Source: DASXMT01 sp963755985 (lineage in GTDB: Bacteria; Actinomycetota; Acidimicrobiia; Acidimicrobiales; RAAP-2). Taken from it: DNA of 64,000 nt. The notes beneath the pieces were generated by a model, which saw nothing but the letters and a program-made list of their open reading frames with translations, was not told where the DNA came from and made no database searches. Made by a program: the position numbers and the translations under genes. Shown here piece after piece: positions 1 through 8,516 of the stretch. The stretch is taken from positions 372,001-436,000 of the forward strand of contig CAVWLO010000003.1 in the NCBI GenBank assembly GCA_963755985.1. Reading direction: 5' to 3'. The first letter of the stretch is position 1; every line of letters begins with the position of its first letter.

Positions 1-411
1 ACGCTTGCAGCCAAGCGCGTGGCGGCGAGTCCGGTGCCCGTCGAGTACGTCGGCCTCGATGGGCAAACGCTTCCTCTGGAGTCCGAGAGTGTCGACCACG
101 TACTGATCACATGGACGATGTGCACCATCCCGGATGTCAACATGGCACTCCGAGAGATTTACCGTGTATTGCACTCAGGCGGTGAGATGCACTTCGTCGA
201 GCACGGCCGTTCGCCAGATCCCAAGGTGGCCGAGTGGCAAGACCGTCTCAATCCCATCCAGCGCCGGTTGTTCGGTGGTTGCAATCTCAACCGGCCCATC
301 GACGAACTCGTGACGGGAGCTGGATTCGCTGTGTCCCGGATCGACAACTATTACATGAAGGGCCCAAAGCCCCTGGGCTATATGTTCGAGGGGCGGGCAA
401 CCAAGTCCTGA
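1..411 (+). CDS. SAM-dependent methyltransferase, C-terminal part (cut by window edge)
   Basis: The reading frame is open to base 1, so the gene starts outside the window and only about 136 residues are visible. The segment DHVLITWTMCTIPDV followed by LREIYRVLHSGGEMHFVEHG is the motif 4/5 region of class I (Rossmann) methyltransferases of the UbiE/Methyltransf_11 type. The SAM-binding glycine motif would lie upstream. A GTG at 19 could serve as an internal start, but the similarity pattern favours a longer protein. The substrate cannot be told. It is probably a small-molecule or quinone-type methylase. Confidence 0.75.
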   Translation, partial: TLAAKRVAASPVPVEYVGLDGQTLPLESESVDHVLITWTMCTIPDVNMALREIYRVLHSGGEMHFVEHGRSPDPKVAEWQDRLNPIQRRLFGGCNLNRPIDELVTGAGFAVSRIDNYYMKGPKPLGYMFEGRATKS

Positions 412-466
412 TAACCGACTTCGAGACCAGTGGTTACGTTGACTGCTGGCGTCAGGGTCCTCACTG

Positions 467-1587
467 AGACCACCGAGCTTGTCCGTTCTCCGTAGTCGGG
501 CGATGTCTGGATCGCCGATCGGCGCCGGACTTGTCCCCACCGGTAATGGAGCCTGCTGCTCAAGAGCGCGATGCGGACGGGTGGTTGTTGTAGTGGACGA
601 CGTAGTCGGCCAACACGTGCTCCAGATGGCGGCGACCGAAGTTCAACATCCGGTCCAGACACTCACGACGCACCATGCCGACGAAGCGCTCGGCGAAGGT
701 TGCCCCGTGGAGCCCGGATTGGGGTCCGGATGATCCGGATGCATTCAGACCGGAAGACCTCGTTGAAAGCTCGAAGTAAAACTTGGTGTCTCGGTCTCGT
801 ATGAGAAACTTGACTGGGTGAGCCCGGTTGGCGAGCATCACGCTGAGGTTGCGGGCCTGTTGGACAGCCCACGCCCCAGTCGGGTGAGACGTCGTCCCCA
901 TCACGTTCACCCGTCGGGTGTCGAGCTCGATGAAGAACAGCACATAGAGCCGCTTCAGCAGCACCGTGTCGACGGTGAAGAAGTCGCAGGCCAGTGCGAA
1001 TGACGCCTGATTTCGAAGGAACTTATTCCAGCTGGGTCCGGTACGCATCGGTGATGGATCAACGTTGTGCCTGCGCAGGATGGCCCAGACGCTCGAGGGA
1101 GCCAGAACGACACCCATCCCGGCGAGTTCACCCTGAATCCGACGGTAGCCCCAGGTGGAATGCTCCCGAGCCAAGCGAAGAACGATCGTAACTGTGCCAG
1201 CCGGGATACTCGGTCGACCAGGGCGGTGGGCATAGATCCATTTCCGCGGACCAGGTCCCGATGCCAGCGGAGCAGGGTCTCGGGTTGCACGAATATCTGC
1301 CTCGACGCCGACGGTCAAGCAGCCGACTCAGTCCGGCGAGCAACGCTCGATCGGGAGGGCGGAGGGCCGGTCGGACCACCTGGCGACGGAGCACGGCAAC
1401 CTGGTGTCGGAGCATGACGACTTCAACGGCCAACTCGTCGCTGTCCCGTCGACCGAGGCGCACCAACTGGAGGATTCTGACGAAAGCGAGGTAGAGAAAC
1501 GACAGGGCCATGGCCCAGTTTCGTCGCCTCAGGCCGATCCTCGAAAGTCCTGATCAAAGTGGTCGGATGACATTCTCGGCACCCACA
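467..1587 (-). mobile_element. Degenerate integrase-type IS, copy A (left end lost)
   Basis: The minus strand encodes pieces of one DDE integrase-type transposase: an N-terminal segment (1511 down to about 1270, starting MALSFLYLAFVRILQL), then a central segment with TWGYRRIQGEL and ACDFFTVDTVLLKRLYVLFFIELDTR, then a C-terminal segment with RRECLDRML. These pieces lie in different frames, so several indels have killed the gene. The right terminal repeat (TGTGGGTGCCGA read inward) ends at 1587. The matching left repeat found in copies B and C is missing here, because homology stops near 467. Family is uncertain: the rve-type catalytic core suggests IS3- or IS481-like. Confidence 0.8.
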
Positions 1588-1741
1588 GGTCGGACCATCT
1601 GACTTGACAACGGGGGTCTGGACAAGACGCTACGAGGGCGTCCACATTACGAATCGGTTAAGATGTATCGACGTCAAGATCGGGCTCGGCCTGTAGGGGC
1701 TGAGAACCAGCCTCGCCAGGCGGGCCTTGGGGGGAAACACC

Positions 1742-2992
1742 ATGTGGCTGCGATTTACGCGGATTATGCTCACGATGGCCTTGGTCACGGCTCTGACCTT
1801 CGCCGCAACCGCTGGGCTCGGCAGCGAATCGGCGAGTGCTGCGAACAAGTCGCCCGTCACTATCGCCTTTGTCTGCAATTGCTCTGGCGCCGGCGGACCC
1901 GTGGACGTAGGGGTGACGGGCGCTTTTCACGCTCGCATCGATTTACAGAATGCAATGGGGGGCGTTAACGGTCACAAGATCTCGACTCTTGTCCTCGATG
2001 ACCAGACCAGCCCCACGCAAGATTCCACGGCTGTCCAGGAGGCCGTGGCGCATGGGGTTCTTGGCATCGTCGCGGACTCTGCCCTTTTCTTCGAGGGTGC
2101 GAAGTATGCCAATCAGGCCGGCATCCCGGTGACCGGGAGCTTCCAAGACGGACCGGAGTGGGGCCAGCAGCCCTACACCAACATGTTCGCCTCGGACAAC
2201 GGAAGCGTGGACCCGAAGTATCCGGTCAACACCGCGGGCGGAAAGTTTCTCGTCTCCCACGGTGGCAACGTCGTCGGTGCTTACGGGTACAGCATCTCGC
2301 CGTCGTCCACCCGCTCGGCTATCGGCACCGTCCAGTCGGTGATCCACGCCGGCGGTAAGGAAGGCGTCCTCGACACCTCGGTTCCCTTCGGTGGCTCGGA
2401 CTTCACCACGGCCGCCTTGGTGGCCAAATCGAAGGGTGTGAACGGGATCTACACGGCTATGGACGACAACTCCAACTTCGCCCTCGCCACCGCCTTGAAG
2501 CAGGCCGGGGTGAAACTGAATGCGGTCGTCTTTCCCACCGGCTACGAGCCAGCCGCCATCACGTCGCCGGCCTGGCCGGACCTGCAGGGTGATTACTTTG
2601 CTTCCCTCTTTCGCCCGTTCCAGGTGCCCAACGCCGGGACCGCTCAGATGCAGGCCGCGCTCCAGAAGTACGACGGCTTTACCAAGTCCCAGTTCCCCAG
2701 CTTCGAGCAATATGAGGCCTGGGTGGGAGCAGACTTGATGATCAAGGGCATACAGCTGTCGGGGAACAACCCGACATCGTCTGGGGTCATCAAGTCCCTG
2801 CGCGGCGTCAAGTCCTATAACGCCAACGGGCTCTTGCCCAATCCCATCAACTACTCGACCATCTTTGGGCATGATCCGGCCCAGACCTGCACCTGGTACC
2901 TGCAGGCCCAAACCAAGGGCTTCGTTCCCGTGTCGAGCCAGCCCGTGTGCGGTACAGACATCCCAGGAACGGCGACTGCTTCCTCGAGCTGA
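1742..2992 (+). CDS. Secreted type-1 periplasmic substrate-binding protein (LivJ-like)
   Basis: About 416 residues. The N-terminus is a signal peptide (MWLRFTRIMLTMALVTALTF, then ...ESASA-A). The mature part resembles the leucine/isoleucine/valine-type binding proteins (Peripla_BP_6): PVTIAFVCNCSG, GVNGHKISTLVLDDQ and GVNGIYTAMDDNSNFALATALKQAG are typical lobe-1 and lobe-2 segments. The ATG at 1742 is preferred over the TTG at 1727 because a GGGGGGA Shine-Dalgarno sequence lies about 8 bases before it. No permease or ATPase genes are adjacent, so it is an orphan receptor here, lying between two IS copies. The ligand is unknown. A hairpin terminator follows. Confidence 0.8.
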   Translation: MWLRFTRIMLTMALVTALTFAATAGLGSESASAANKSPVTIAFVCNCSGAGGPVDVGVTGAFHARIDLQNAMGGVNGHKISTLVLDDQTSPTQDSTAVQEAVAHGVLGIVADSALFFEGAKYANQAGIPVTGSFQDGPEWGQQPYTNMFASDNGSVDPKYPVNTAGGKFLVSHGGNVVGAYGYSISPSSTRSAIGTVQSVIHAGGKEGVLDTSVPFGGSDFTTAALVAKSKGVNGIYTAMDDNSNFALATALKQAGVKLNAVVFPTGYEPAAITSPAWPDLQGDYFASLFRPFQVPNAGTAQMQAALQKYDGFTKSQFPSFEQYEAWVGADLMIKGIQLSGNNPTSSGVIKSLRGVKSYNANGLLPNPINYSTIFGHDPAQTCTWYLQAQTKGFVPVSSQPVCGTDIPGTATASSS

Positions 2993-3079
2993 CGCTTTAG
3001 TACACGAACCGGTCGGCGGTATACGCAAACAGACGGGACCCCTCGTGGTCTGGCGAACGCGGCTAGAGCCACGACGCGA

Positions 3080-3115
3080 CACAGCCCCGCTTGCCGCTAC
3101 GGCAGCAGGGCTGTG
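3080..3115 (+). terminator. Hairpin after the solute-binding protein gene
   Basis: CACAGCCC at 3080-3087 pairs with GGGCTGTG at 3108-3115. Inside it TGCCG at 3092-3096 pairs with CGGCA at 3100-3104 around a CTA loop. There is no T tract, as is common in high-GC actinobacteria. It lies 88 bases after the stop. Confidence 0.5.
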
Positions 3116-3136
3116 CGCGCACCCGAAAGGCTAAGG

Positions 3137-3506
3137 TTTGGGTGCCGAGAATGCCATCCAAGGGCCTCACGCTGCCAGTTCGTATTCGTGGATGAGACCA
3201 CCGAGCTTGTCCGTTCTTCGCAGTCGGGCGATGTCTGGATCGCCGATCGGCGCCGGACTTGTCCCCACCGTTAGTGGAGCCTGCTGCTCAAGAGCGCGAT
3301 GCGGACGGTGGTCGTTGTAGCGGACCACGTAGTCGGCCAGCACGTGCTCCAGATGACGGCGACCGAAAGATCAGCATCCGGTCCAGACACTCACGACGCA
3401 CCGTGCCGACGAAGCGCTCGGCGAAGGCGTTGGCCCGTGGAGCCCGGATTGGGGTCCGGATGATTCGGATGCACTCAGACCGGCAGACCTCGTCGAAGCT
3501 CGAAGT
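3137..3506 (-). mobile_element. Integrase-type IS, copy B (left 370 bp only)
   Basis: Starts with the left terminal repeat (TTTGGGTGCCGAGAATGCC, one base off copy C) and runs through the C-terminal transposase region (IGDPDIARLRRTDKLGGLIHEYELAA on the minus strand). Homology to copies A and C stops abruptly at 3506. The rest of the element is missing, so this is a deletion remnant. The 184 bases that follow, up to the dehydrogenase stop at 3691, match nothing I recognise. Confidence 0.8.
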
Positions 3507-3690
3507 ACTAGTGCGGTGTCAACCAACGTCTGCGGTGTCCCCGAACGGCACTTTGGGGATACCCATCCTGGTGTCCGAGATCGCCGGAAGACGAGTGTCC
3601 GGGTAGTCCATGCGAGCGACGAAACTGGCTCTTCAACCACGCTCGGCTCGCTGAGCTCAGCGTTGTGAATGACGAAGGCGAGAGATCCGC

Positions 3691-4650
3691 TTAGCGATCG
3701 GACTCCAATCGGCGAGGCTCAGAACGACGTTTGGTGATGAAGCGGTGGATGGCCTCGTTGGCGTGATCCTGAAAGGTTGAGTTGGCCAAGTCGGGGAAGA
3801 TTTCCGATTGGTTGACCAAGGGACCCTTGAGCGTGTTGGCCGCGCTGGCGTAGAACACGCCACTCGAAAGGTTCGGGTCGGTGACACCGTCGACCAGTCG
3901 CTTCGCGCCCACGTCAAGTTTGTGGGCGAGACCCAGGGTGGGCATGACGTATTTGGCCGCTATACGCATCGGCAATGGGAGGTCACTGGCTGCTTGGGTG
4001 CCGGTGGTGTTGCCGGGGCTCACGGTGATGAAGCGGCGGTCGGGGTGTTGGCGGGCCAGGTAGGCCATCCAGAGGGCGCCAATGTACTTGGCCTGCCCGA
4101 AAGCTAGGTTGAAGTCAGGTTTTCTGCTGGCGAAGTAGCTGCCGTCGATGACAGTGGCGAGCTCGTCGGCTGAGGTTGAGACGAACGATGGCCCCTTCAT
4201 CCGCAACTTCGGGACCCCCCTGACTGCTTCACTTCCGGCGAAGACCGCAACCTCGCCAAGCCGATCCTCGGCCAGGAGCCCTTCGAGGAGGACGACGTGG
4301 CCAAGGACGTTCGTCGCGAACACGGTGGTGACCCCGTCAGCGGTCAAGCCCATCGACTGCGGGCCAATGACACCAGCGTTCATGACCAGCGCGTCGAGGG
4401 ATCCGTCGATTGCCGCTAGGCCGGCGCGAACCGAAACCAGATCGGCGACGTCCATGAGAATGATGTCGAAGATGGACCGGCCGGTCGCGGCTTCGAGTTC
4501 GGCCTTTGCCGTTGTCGCCCGAACGTGGTTCCGACACGCCAAGTAGATCCGCTTGATCTCGGGACGTAACGCCAGCTGCCGGGCCACATCCTTGCCGATC
4601 CCGGCGTTGGCGCCAGTGATGAGTACCGTCTTTCCTGGGAGTGTGCTCAT
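3691..4650 (-). CDS. Short-chain dehydrogenase/reductase with Phe at the catalytic Tyr position
   Basis: 319 residues. It has the SDR cofactor motif TGANAGIGK (residues 12-20), the conserved MNAG (90-93) and a catalytic-type Ser in VAVFAGSEA (Ser140). The active-site YxxxK motif reads FGQAK (184-188): the lysine is present but the tyrosine is phenylalanine (codon TTC on the minus strand). The overall layout is like NAD(P)-dependent SDRs of the protochlorophyllide-reductase/WWOX-like type. It precedes a DUF1330 gene and a second SDR on the same strand, a likely unit facing a TetR gene. The protein may be non-catalytic or use a changed mechanism. Confidence 0.85.
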   Translation of the reverse strand: MSTLPGKTVLITGANAGIGKDVARQLALRPEIKRIYLACRNHVRATTAKAELEAATGRSIFDIILMDVADLVSVRAGLAAIDGSLDALVMNAGVIGPQSMGLTADGVTTVFATNVLGHVVLLEGLLAEDRLGEVAVFAGSEAVRGVPKLRMKGPSFVSTSADELATVIDGSYFASRKPDFNLAFGQAKYIGALWMAYLARQHPDRRFITVSPGNTTGTQAASDLPLPMRIAAKYVMPTLGLAHKLDVGAKRLVDGVTDPNLSSGVFYASAANTLKGPLVNQSEIFPDLANSTFQDHANEAIHRFITKRRSEPRRLESDR

Positions 4651-4793
4651 TGGTATTTCCTCTTGTTTTCTGTGGGCCTAGTCAGGCTGGGCAGCTTTTG
4701 CCGGATTGCGTTCGCCGTTGCTCCCGGGTTGCTATAGACCCGTAGCGGGTCGACAAGCACGTGGGCACCGGGTGGGATGTGGAGCGACCTCGA

Positions 4794-5087
4794 TCAGCTA
4801 GGTAGGCCGTCGAGCAAGCTGAAACGGGCATCCATCGCGACGTTTCGGACATCGATCAACTGCTGATACTCAGGCGAGTTGTACCAACTGACGGACGTCT
4901 CATGATCGGGGAACCGCATGAGTGCCCCTGATGTGAGCGAGCCATCGCCGTGCAGGACCTCCCAGTTGCTGTTGGCGAGAACCTCTCCTCCGTGCTCCTT
5001 GACCGTCTGCCCAGCGTTGGGGCCGTATTTCTCTCGCTGAACATCCAGGTCCTTGACCGTGAATTCAACAATTACGTAGGCGCTCAT
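4794..5087 (-). CDS. DUF1330 family protein
   Basis: 97 residues with the pattern of the dimeric alpha/beta barrel DUF1330 proteins: MSAYVIVEFTVKDLDVQREKYGPNAGQTVKEHGGEVL, then FPDHETSVSWYNSPEYQQLIDVR. These are small cytoplasmic proteins of unknown biochemical role, often beside dehydrogenases. It lies between two SDR genes on the same strand and may be co-transcribed with them (gaps 143 and 73 bases). Confidence 0.85.
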   Translation of the reverse strand: MSAYVIVEFTVKDLDVQREKYGPNAGQTVKEHGGEVLANSNWEVLHGDGSLTSGALMRFPDHETSVSWYNSPEYQQLIDVRNVAMDARFSLLDGLPS

Positions 5088-5160
5088 GTGGATACTCGTC
5101 AGTTGTTAGTTGTGACCTGTGTACTAGGTCTTCACTCCTAAATGTCACCGACGACAGGCG

Positions 5161-5910
5161 TTACGTCGCTACTCGGCCCCCATCGACCGCGAGAGTGACG
5201 CCATGGACGAAGCTGGCATCATCACTGGCGAGGAAGACGATCGCCGCAGCCAGTTCCGCGGGGTCAGCAACGCGACCTGCCGGTGCTAGTGCTGCGAGTT
5301 GATTCACCATCTCTTCGGGGACACCTTCCATCATCGGGGTGCGCGTCGGACCGGGAGCAACGGCGTTGACCCGAACACCACGAGCGCCGTATTCGGCGGC
5401 CCAGGCCTTCGTCAACAGTTCGAGAGCCGCTCGGCTGGCGCCATACATAGCCATACCCACCTGTCCAAAGCTTGCGACCATCGTGGAGATGTTGACGATC
5501 GAACCCCATCCGCGTTCGGCCATGGCTGGCGCCAGTGACGCGACCAGGAAGAACGGAATCTTGACGTTCAGTGCAAAGGTCTCGTCGAACTCTGCTTCGG
5601 TGGCTGCGTTGCTTGGTCCGAGCAAGGCGACGCCGGCGTTGTTGATGAGGATGTCGACGTGACCGTCGCCTGCCTCAGTGGCCCACTCGACCAGCTCCTG
5701 GGCCGATTCGACGTCGCTCAACGTCGTGAGCTTGAACGATGCACTACCGCCGGTGCCTTCGATCTCGGCGACCACGTCCTTGGCTCGTTGTTCGTTGCGT
5801 CCGACTACCAGTACGTGAGCGCCGCGGGCGGCCAAAGCGATGGCTGTTGCCTTGCCGATCCCGCTCGTCGAGCCCGTTGCCAGAGCTGTCTTGCCTTTTA
5901 AGTCAGTCAT
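5161..5910 (-). CDS. Short-chain dehydrogenase/reductase (FabG-like) with YxxxR active site
   Basis: 249 residues, normal length for classical SDRs. Motifs: TGSTSGIGK (12-20) for NAD(P), NNAG (90-93), Ser142 in NIST, and YGASR at 156-160, where the catalytic lysine is arginine (CGA). The C-terminus ASFVHGVTLAVDGG is typical of FabG-like proteins. It is the first gene of the leftward unit. Its promoter region contains the paired TGGGT-N6-ACCCA operators and is shared with the divergent TetR gene, so TetR control is likely. Confidence 0.9.
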   Translation of the reverse strand: MTDLKGKTALATGSTSGIGKATAIALAARGAHVLVVGRNEQRAKDVVAEIEGTGGSASFKLTTLSDVESAQELVEWATEAGDGHVDILINNAGVALLGPSNAATEAEFDETFALNVKIPFFLVASLAPAMAERGWGSIVNISTMVASFGQVGMAMYGASRAALELLTKAWAAEYGARGVRVNAVAPGPTRTPMMEGVPEEMVNQLAALAPAGRVADPAELAAAIVFLASDDASFVHGVTLAVDGGRVAT

Positions 5911-5935
5911 GCGTTGTTTGTCCTCTCACTCAAAA

Positions 5936-5984
5936 TGGGTTATGTAACCCACTCTGGCAGGAAAAAACTGGGTCGTCAAACCCA
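5936..5984. promoter_or_regulatory. Two tandem TetR-type operators
   Basis: Two 16-bp palindromes with the form TGGGT-N6-ACCCA lie between the divergent SDR and TetR genes: TGGGTTATGTAACCCA at 5936-5951 (7-bp perfect arms) and TGGGTCGTCAAACCCA at 5969-5984. Their centres are 33 bases apart, about three helical turns, so two dimers would bind the same face. The second one lies in the -35/-10 spacer region of the TetR promoter. Confidence 0.75.
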
Positions 5985-5993
5985 AAATCTTGC

Positions 5994-5999
5994 TAGCAT
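5994..5999 (+). promoter_or_regulatory. -10 box (TGC-TAGCAT) of the TetR gene
   Basis: TAGCAT preceded by TGC (extended -10), ending 6 bases before the ATG at 6006. Transcription would start at or next to the start codon, giving a leaderless mRNA. Confidence 0.5.
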
Positions 6000-6005
6000 T
6001 GGTGC

Positions 6006-6611
6006 ATGGTCAACGAGACGAGTGACCGGCCGAGGCTCACCTCCAAGGGAGCACGCACCCGGGCACGAATAGTGGAGGAGGCCGCCGCCCTGATCCATGA
6101 GCGCGGGGTGGCGGGCACCACCTTGGACGACGTCAAGGTGGCGGCGGAAGTCAGCGGCTCTCAGATGTACCACTACTTTCCCGACAAGAACGAACTCGTG
6201 CAGGCGGTCATCGACTACCAAGCCGAGACCATCGTCAATCGCCAGCGGCACGCGCTCAGCAGCGCGAACGGAGTCGAAGCCTGGCGGAACATGGTGATCA
6301 CCGCAGCGAAGCGCACCAAAGCAAAGGGGGGCTGCCAACTTGGCTCGCTCGTTGGTCAACTCGCCGAGAGTGACCCCGAGGCCCGAGCGCTCATCGCGGC
6401 AGGCTTCGATCAGTGGGCAGCCGCCATCGGCGATGGGCTGAGATCCCTTCATGCCGACGGGAAGCTCCCGTCGGACATCGACCCGGACGACCTCGCCACT
6501 ACTCTGCTCGCCACGCTCCAAGGAGGACTTCTACTCGCGCAGGTGCAACGGAGTACCCGCCCGTTCGAGACTGCCGTAAATACCCTCCTTGCCCTTGCCA
6601 TCGACAGATGA
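6006..6611 (+). CDS. TetR-family transcriptional regulator
   Basis: 201 residues. The N-terminal 20-65 region is a TetR helix-turn-helix: TRARIVEEAAALIHERGVAGTTLDDVKVAAEVSGSQMYHYFPDKNELV. The C-terminal part is a ligand/dimer domain (LGSLVGQLAESDPEARALIAAGF). The gene diverges from the SDR-DUF1330-SDR unit and shares paired palindromic operators with it, so it most likely represses both itself and that unit until a small substrate binds. No Shine-Dalgarno sequence is seen and a -10 box is 6 bases upstream of the ATG, so the transcript is probably leaderless. Confidence 0.9.
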   Translation: MVNETSDRPRLTSKGARTRARIVEEAAALIHERGVAGTTLDDVKVAAEVSGSQMYHYFPDKNELVQAVIDYQAETIVNRQRHALSSANGVEAWRNMVITAAKRTKAKGGCQLGSLVGQLAESDPEARALIAAGFDQWAAAIGDGLRSLHADGKLPSDIDPDDLATTLLATLQGGLLLAQVQRSTRPFETAVNTLLALAIDR

Positions 6612-6744
6612 ACCCAAGCCGGGTTCGATCACTGCCATCGCCGAGGTCGGCTCACGGCCCTTGGATGAAGCATGTGCATCCACACGATGCGTTTGCGGAC
6701 CTGCTGCCGTTCGTGATCCGGGACACCTCGTCGTTCACTGTGGG

Positions 6745-7041
6745 TTGCACATGTCTGGCTATCCGTGAGTTCATTCAGCCGACCCTGAATCCTCGCGCCT
6801 TTTGGACGTGGACCGGCCTCGTCAAGACGGGCGGAATTTCGTGACAGCTCCTCGCGTGGGCGAGACGCTTTACCTCGACCTCGACGGGACGGCAGTTGTC
6901 GGCCGCTCCATCGAAGTAGATCCCCCACACCGCATGCTGCTTAGTTGGGACCATCAAGGAACCGACACAGCGACGCCGTCACCTACATTCATTGAGATCA
7001 CGCTTACCCCGACGGGTGACGGTGTAAAGCGGAGGATGCCG
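6745..7041 (+). pseudogene. SRPBCC/AHSA1-type protein fragment, broken
   Basis: From 6841 the frame reads VGETLYLDLDGTAVVGRSIEVDPPHRMLLSWDH and then FIEITLTPTGDG, the central and C-terminal beta strands of activator-of-Hsp90-like (SRPBCC) domains. The preceding segment FWTWTGLVK is in another frame and resembles the helix normally found before it. Beyond GDG the similarity is lost. It is a remnant with at least one frameshift near 6838 and no good start. Confidence 0.5.
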
Positions 7042-7539
7042 CTTTCTATCCGCAACTCTGGGCGCGTCACCTTGACCGGATCGCAGCTGCCTTGGCGAGC
7101 GCCGAACCCGCGCACGGCAACTGAGTCCGGAACCGCCTGCTGTGACTCCGATCCCCAAGTCCTCCACTGGAGTCGCGACGTGACCGGAGCAGACGGCACT
7201 AAGGCCCTGACAGCAAAAACGTCGCACCACGCGAACCAATCAAAGTCTCGGCGATCACGGCCACCGTCAGCAGCAGATTCCAAGCCACCAGGAGAGCCAC
7301 GATTGCAGTCCGCCGAGCCCGAGCGGCCGAAGACCCTCCACGCATAGTCGTCCATGGTTGGATCGCCGGGGTGGCGGCACAGGTCTGAAGGATCCATTTG
7401 TAGGGTGACCCAGTTCGCCGGGACTGGGGCCTCAGTTAGCGCGGCGACTGGTGCTGCCAGATAGCTTTTACTCCCCGAGAGTTGCCAGCCAAAGAGGTAG
7501 CATTCGCTGCGTCCACGACGTGTGGAGGTGAGAAAAGAG
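7042..7539. other. Gap between the SRPBCC remnant and the VOC gene
   Basis: 498 bases without a convincing conserved gene. The only notable item is a minus-strand 48-codon frame listed separately. The last 20 bases hold the strong GGAGGTG Shine-Dalgarno sequence of the VOC gene. Confidence 0.4.
7199..7345 (-). CDS. Possible small single-pass membrane protein (48 aa)
   Basis: The frame encodes a basic N-terminus (MRGGSSAARARR), then a clear hydrophobic helix AIVALLVAWNLLLTVAVIAE, then a short tail ending LLSGP. The charge and hydrophobicity layout fits a small membrane protein. There is no clear Shine-Dalgarno sequence and no neighbour to support it, so this is a weak call. Confidence 0.2.
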   Translation of the reverse strand: MRGGSSAARARRTAIVALLVAWNLLLTVAVIAETLIGSRGATFLLSGP

Positions 7540-7932
7540 ATGCCTGAGTTCCCTGCGATTACTCACGTGGCGCTAACGGTTACGAGCCTTGAACGGAGTG
7601 TGCCTTGGTACAAGGATCTGTTCGGCTCGGACCCAATCCTTGACGAGGACACAGGTCCGTTCCAGCGCGTCGCTTGGCTTACCGGCGGCACAATCGTTGG
7701 CGTAACTCAGTTCCCTGACTTGGACAGCACTGAGCCGTTCAACGAGCGGCGGCCGGGGCTCGATCATCTGGCTTTCGGCTGTGCCAACCGCGATGAGTTA
7801 AAGGCATGGGAAATCCGTCTGAACGAACTCGGCATCCCCAACGGTGGCATCGTGGACACGCCTTACTACTCGGCATTGTCGTTTCGAGATCCCGACAACA
7901 TCGCACTTGAGTTCTTCGCACCCCGGGGCTAA
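7540..7932 (+). CDS. VOC (glyoxalase/dioxygenase superfamily) protein
   Basis: 130 residues forming one vicinal-oxygen-chelate module pair: ITHVALTVTSLERSVPWYKDLFG at the N-terminus, GLDHLAFGCANRDELKAWEIRLNELGI in the middle and FRDPDNIALEFFAP at the end. The His in ITHVAL, the His in LDHLAF and the Glu in LEFFA are the expected metal ligands. The ATG at 7540 is chosen because GGAGGTG lies 9 bases upstream. An in-frame GTG at 7522 would overlap that ribosome site. The substrate is unknown. It is an isolated gene in accessory DNA. Confidence 0.85.
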   Translation: MPEFPAITHVALTVTSLERSVPWYKDLFGSDPILDEDTGPFQRVAWLTGGTIVGVTQFPDLDSTEPFNERRPGLDHLAFGCANRDELKAWEIRLNELGIPNGGIVDTPYYSALSFRDPDNIALEFFAPRG

Positions 7933-8011
7933 GACCGGCGGAGTATCCGACTGCTTATAGGCCATCCCATACCGCCGGAAAGGTGGGGCATATCGAGGAC
8001 GCCGCCGCTTG

Positions 8012-8432
8012 TTAGCCGAGCAGCGCAGTGGGCTTCTTCGGCGCGAGGACCCGGTAGCTCTCAGTCACGAGCTCGCGAATCTCCTCCCAGTCTGTCTTGT
8101 CGGTGAGACACACCCCAATACGATCATGGCGGGCTCGTCGAGGGACGAAGAATGGACGGCCAATAGACAGCAACGCTTCGCGTTCTTCAGGGGTCGGCGC
8201 GCAACACGAGTAACGGTGACGGAACTGCCGGTAGAAGCCGTCGTCGCGACGAGCAAGCAGAACGACCTGCGGCGGATGTCGAACGACAGCGCCGTCGACT
8301 CGTTCTAGTCAGTGAATAGTCGACGCGCACCGTAACCTCAGGTAGCGCTAGGCATAGCGTGCGAATCCGCTTGACCATGTCCTCCGAGACCTCTACGGGT
8401 GCGCTCGCTTTGTAGTCGGACTCAGGCTTCAC
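8012..8432 (-). pseudogene. MmcQ/YjbR-like protein, multiply frameshifted
   Basis: Family segments are spread over three minus-strand frames in order: MVKRIRTLCLALPEVTVRVD, then ESTALSFDIRRRSFCLLVA, then LLVLRADP, then EEREALLSIGRPFFVPR and WEEIRELVTESYRVLAPKK before a stop at 8012. Joined, they give a normal MmcQ/YjbR (CyaY-like fold, DUF419) protein of about 135 residues. At least three indels separate the blocks, so it is a decayed gene. Confidence 0.65.
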
Positions 8433-8516
8433 TAACCAAATGATGCCAGGCCAGGGATGCCCCGATACACCAGTTATGTCGGCACGCGCCTTCTCCCTGG
8501 TCGCGTCCCGCCGAAT

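Noticed and set aside
1943..3082. Long minus-strand open frame across the solute-binding protein gene
   Set aside because: It is a high-GC shadow of the plus-strand gene, which has a signal peptide, a ribosome site and recognisable domains.
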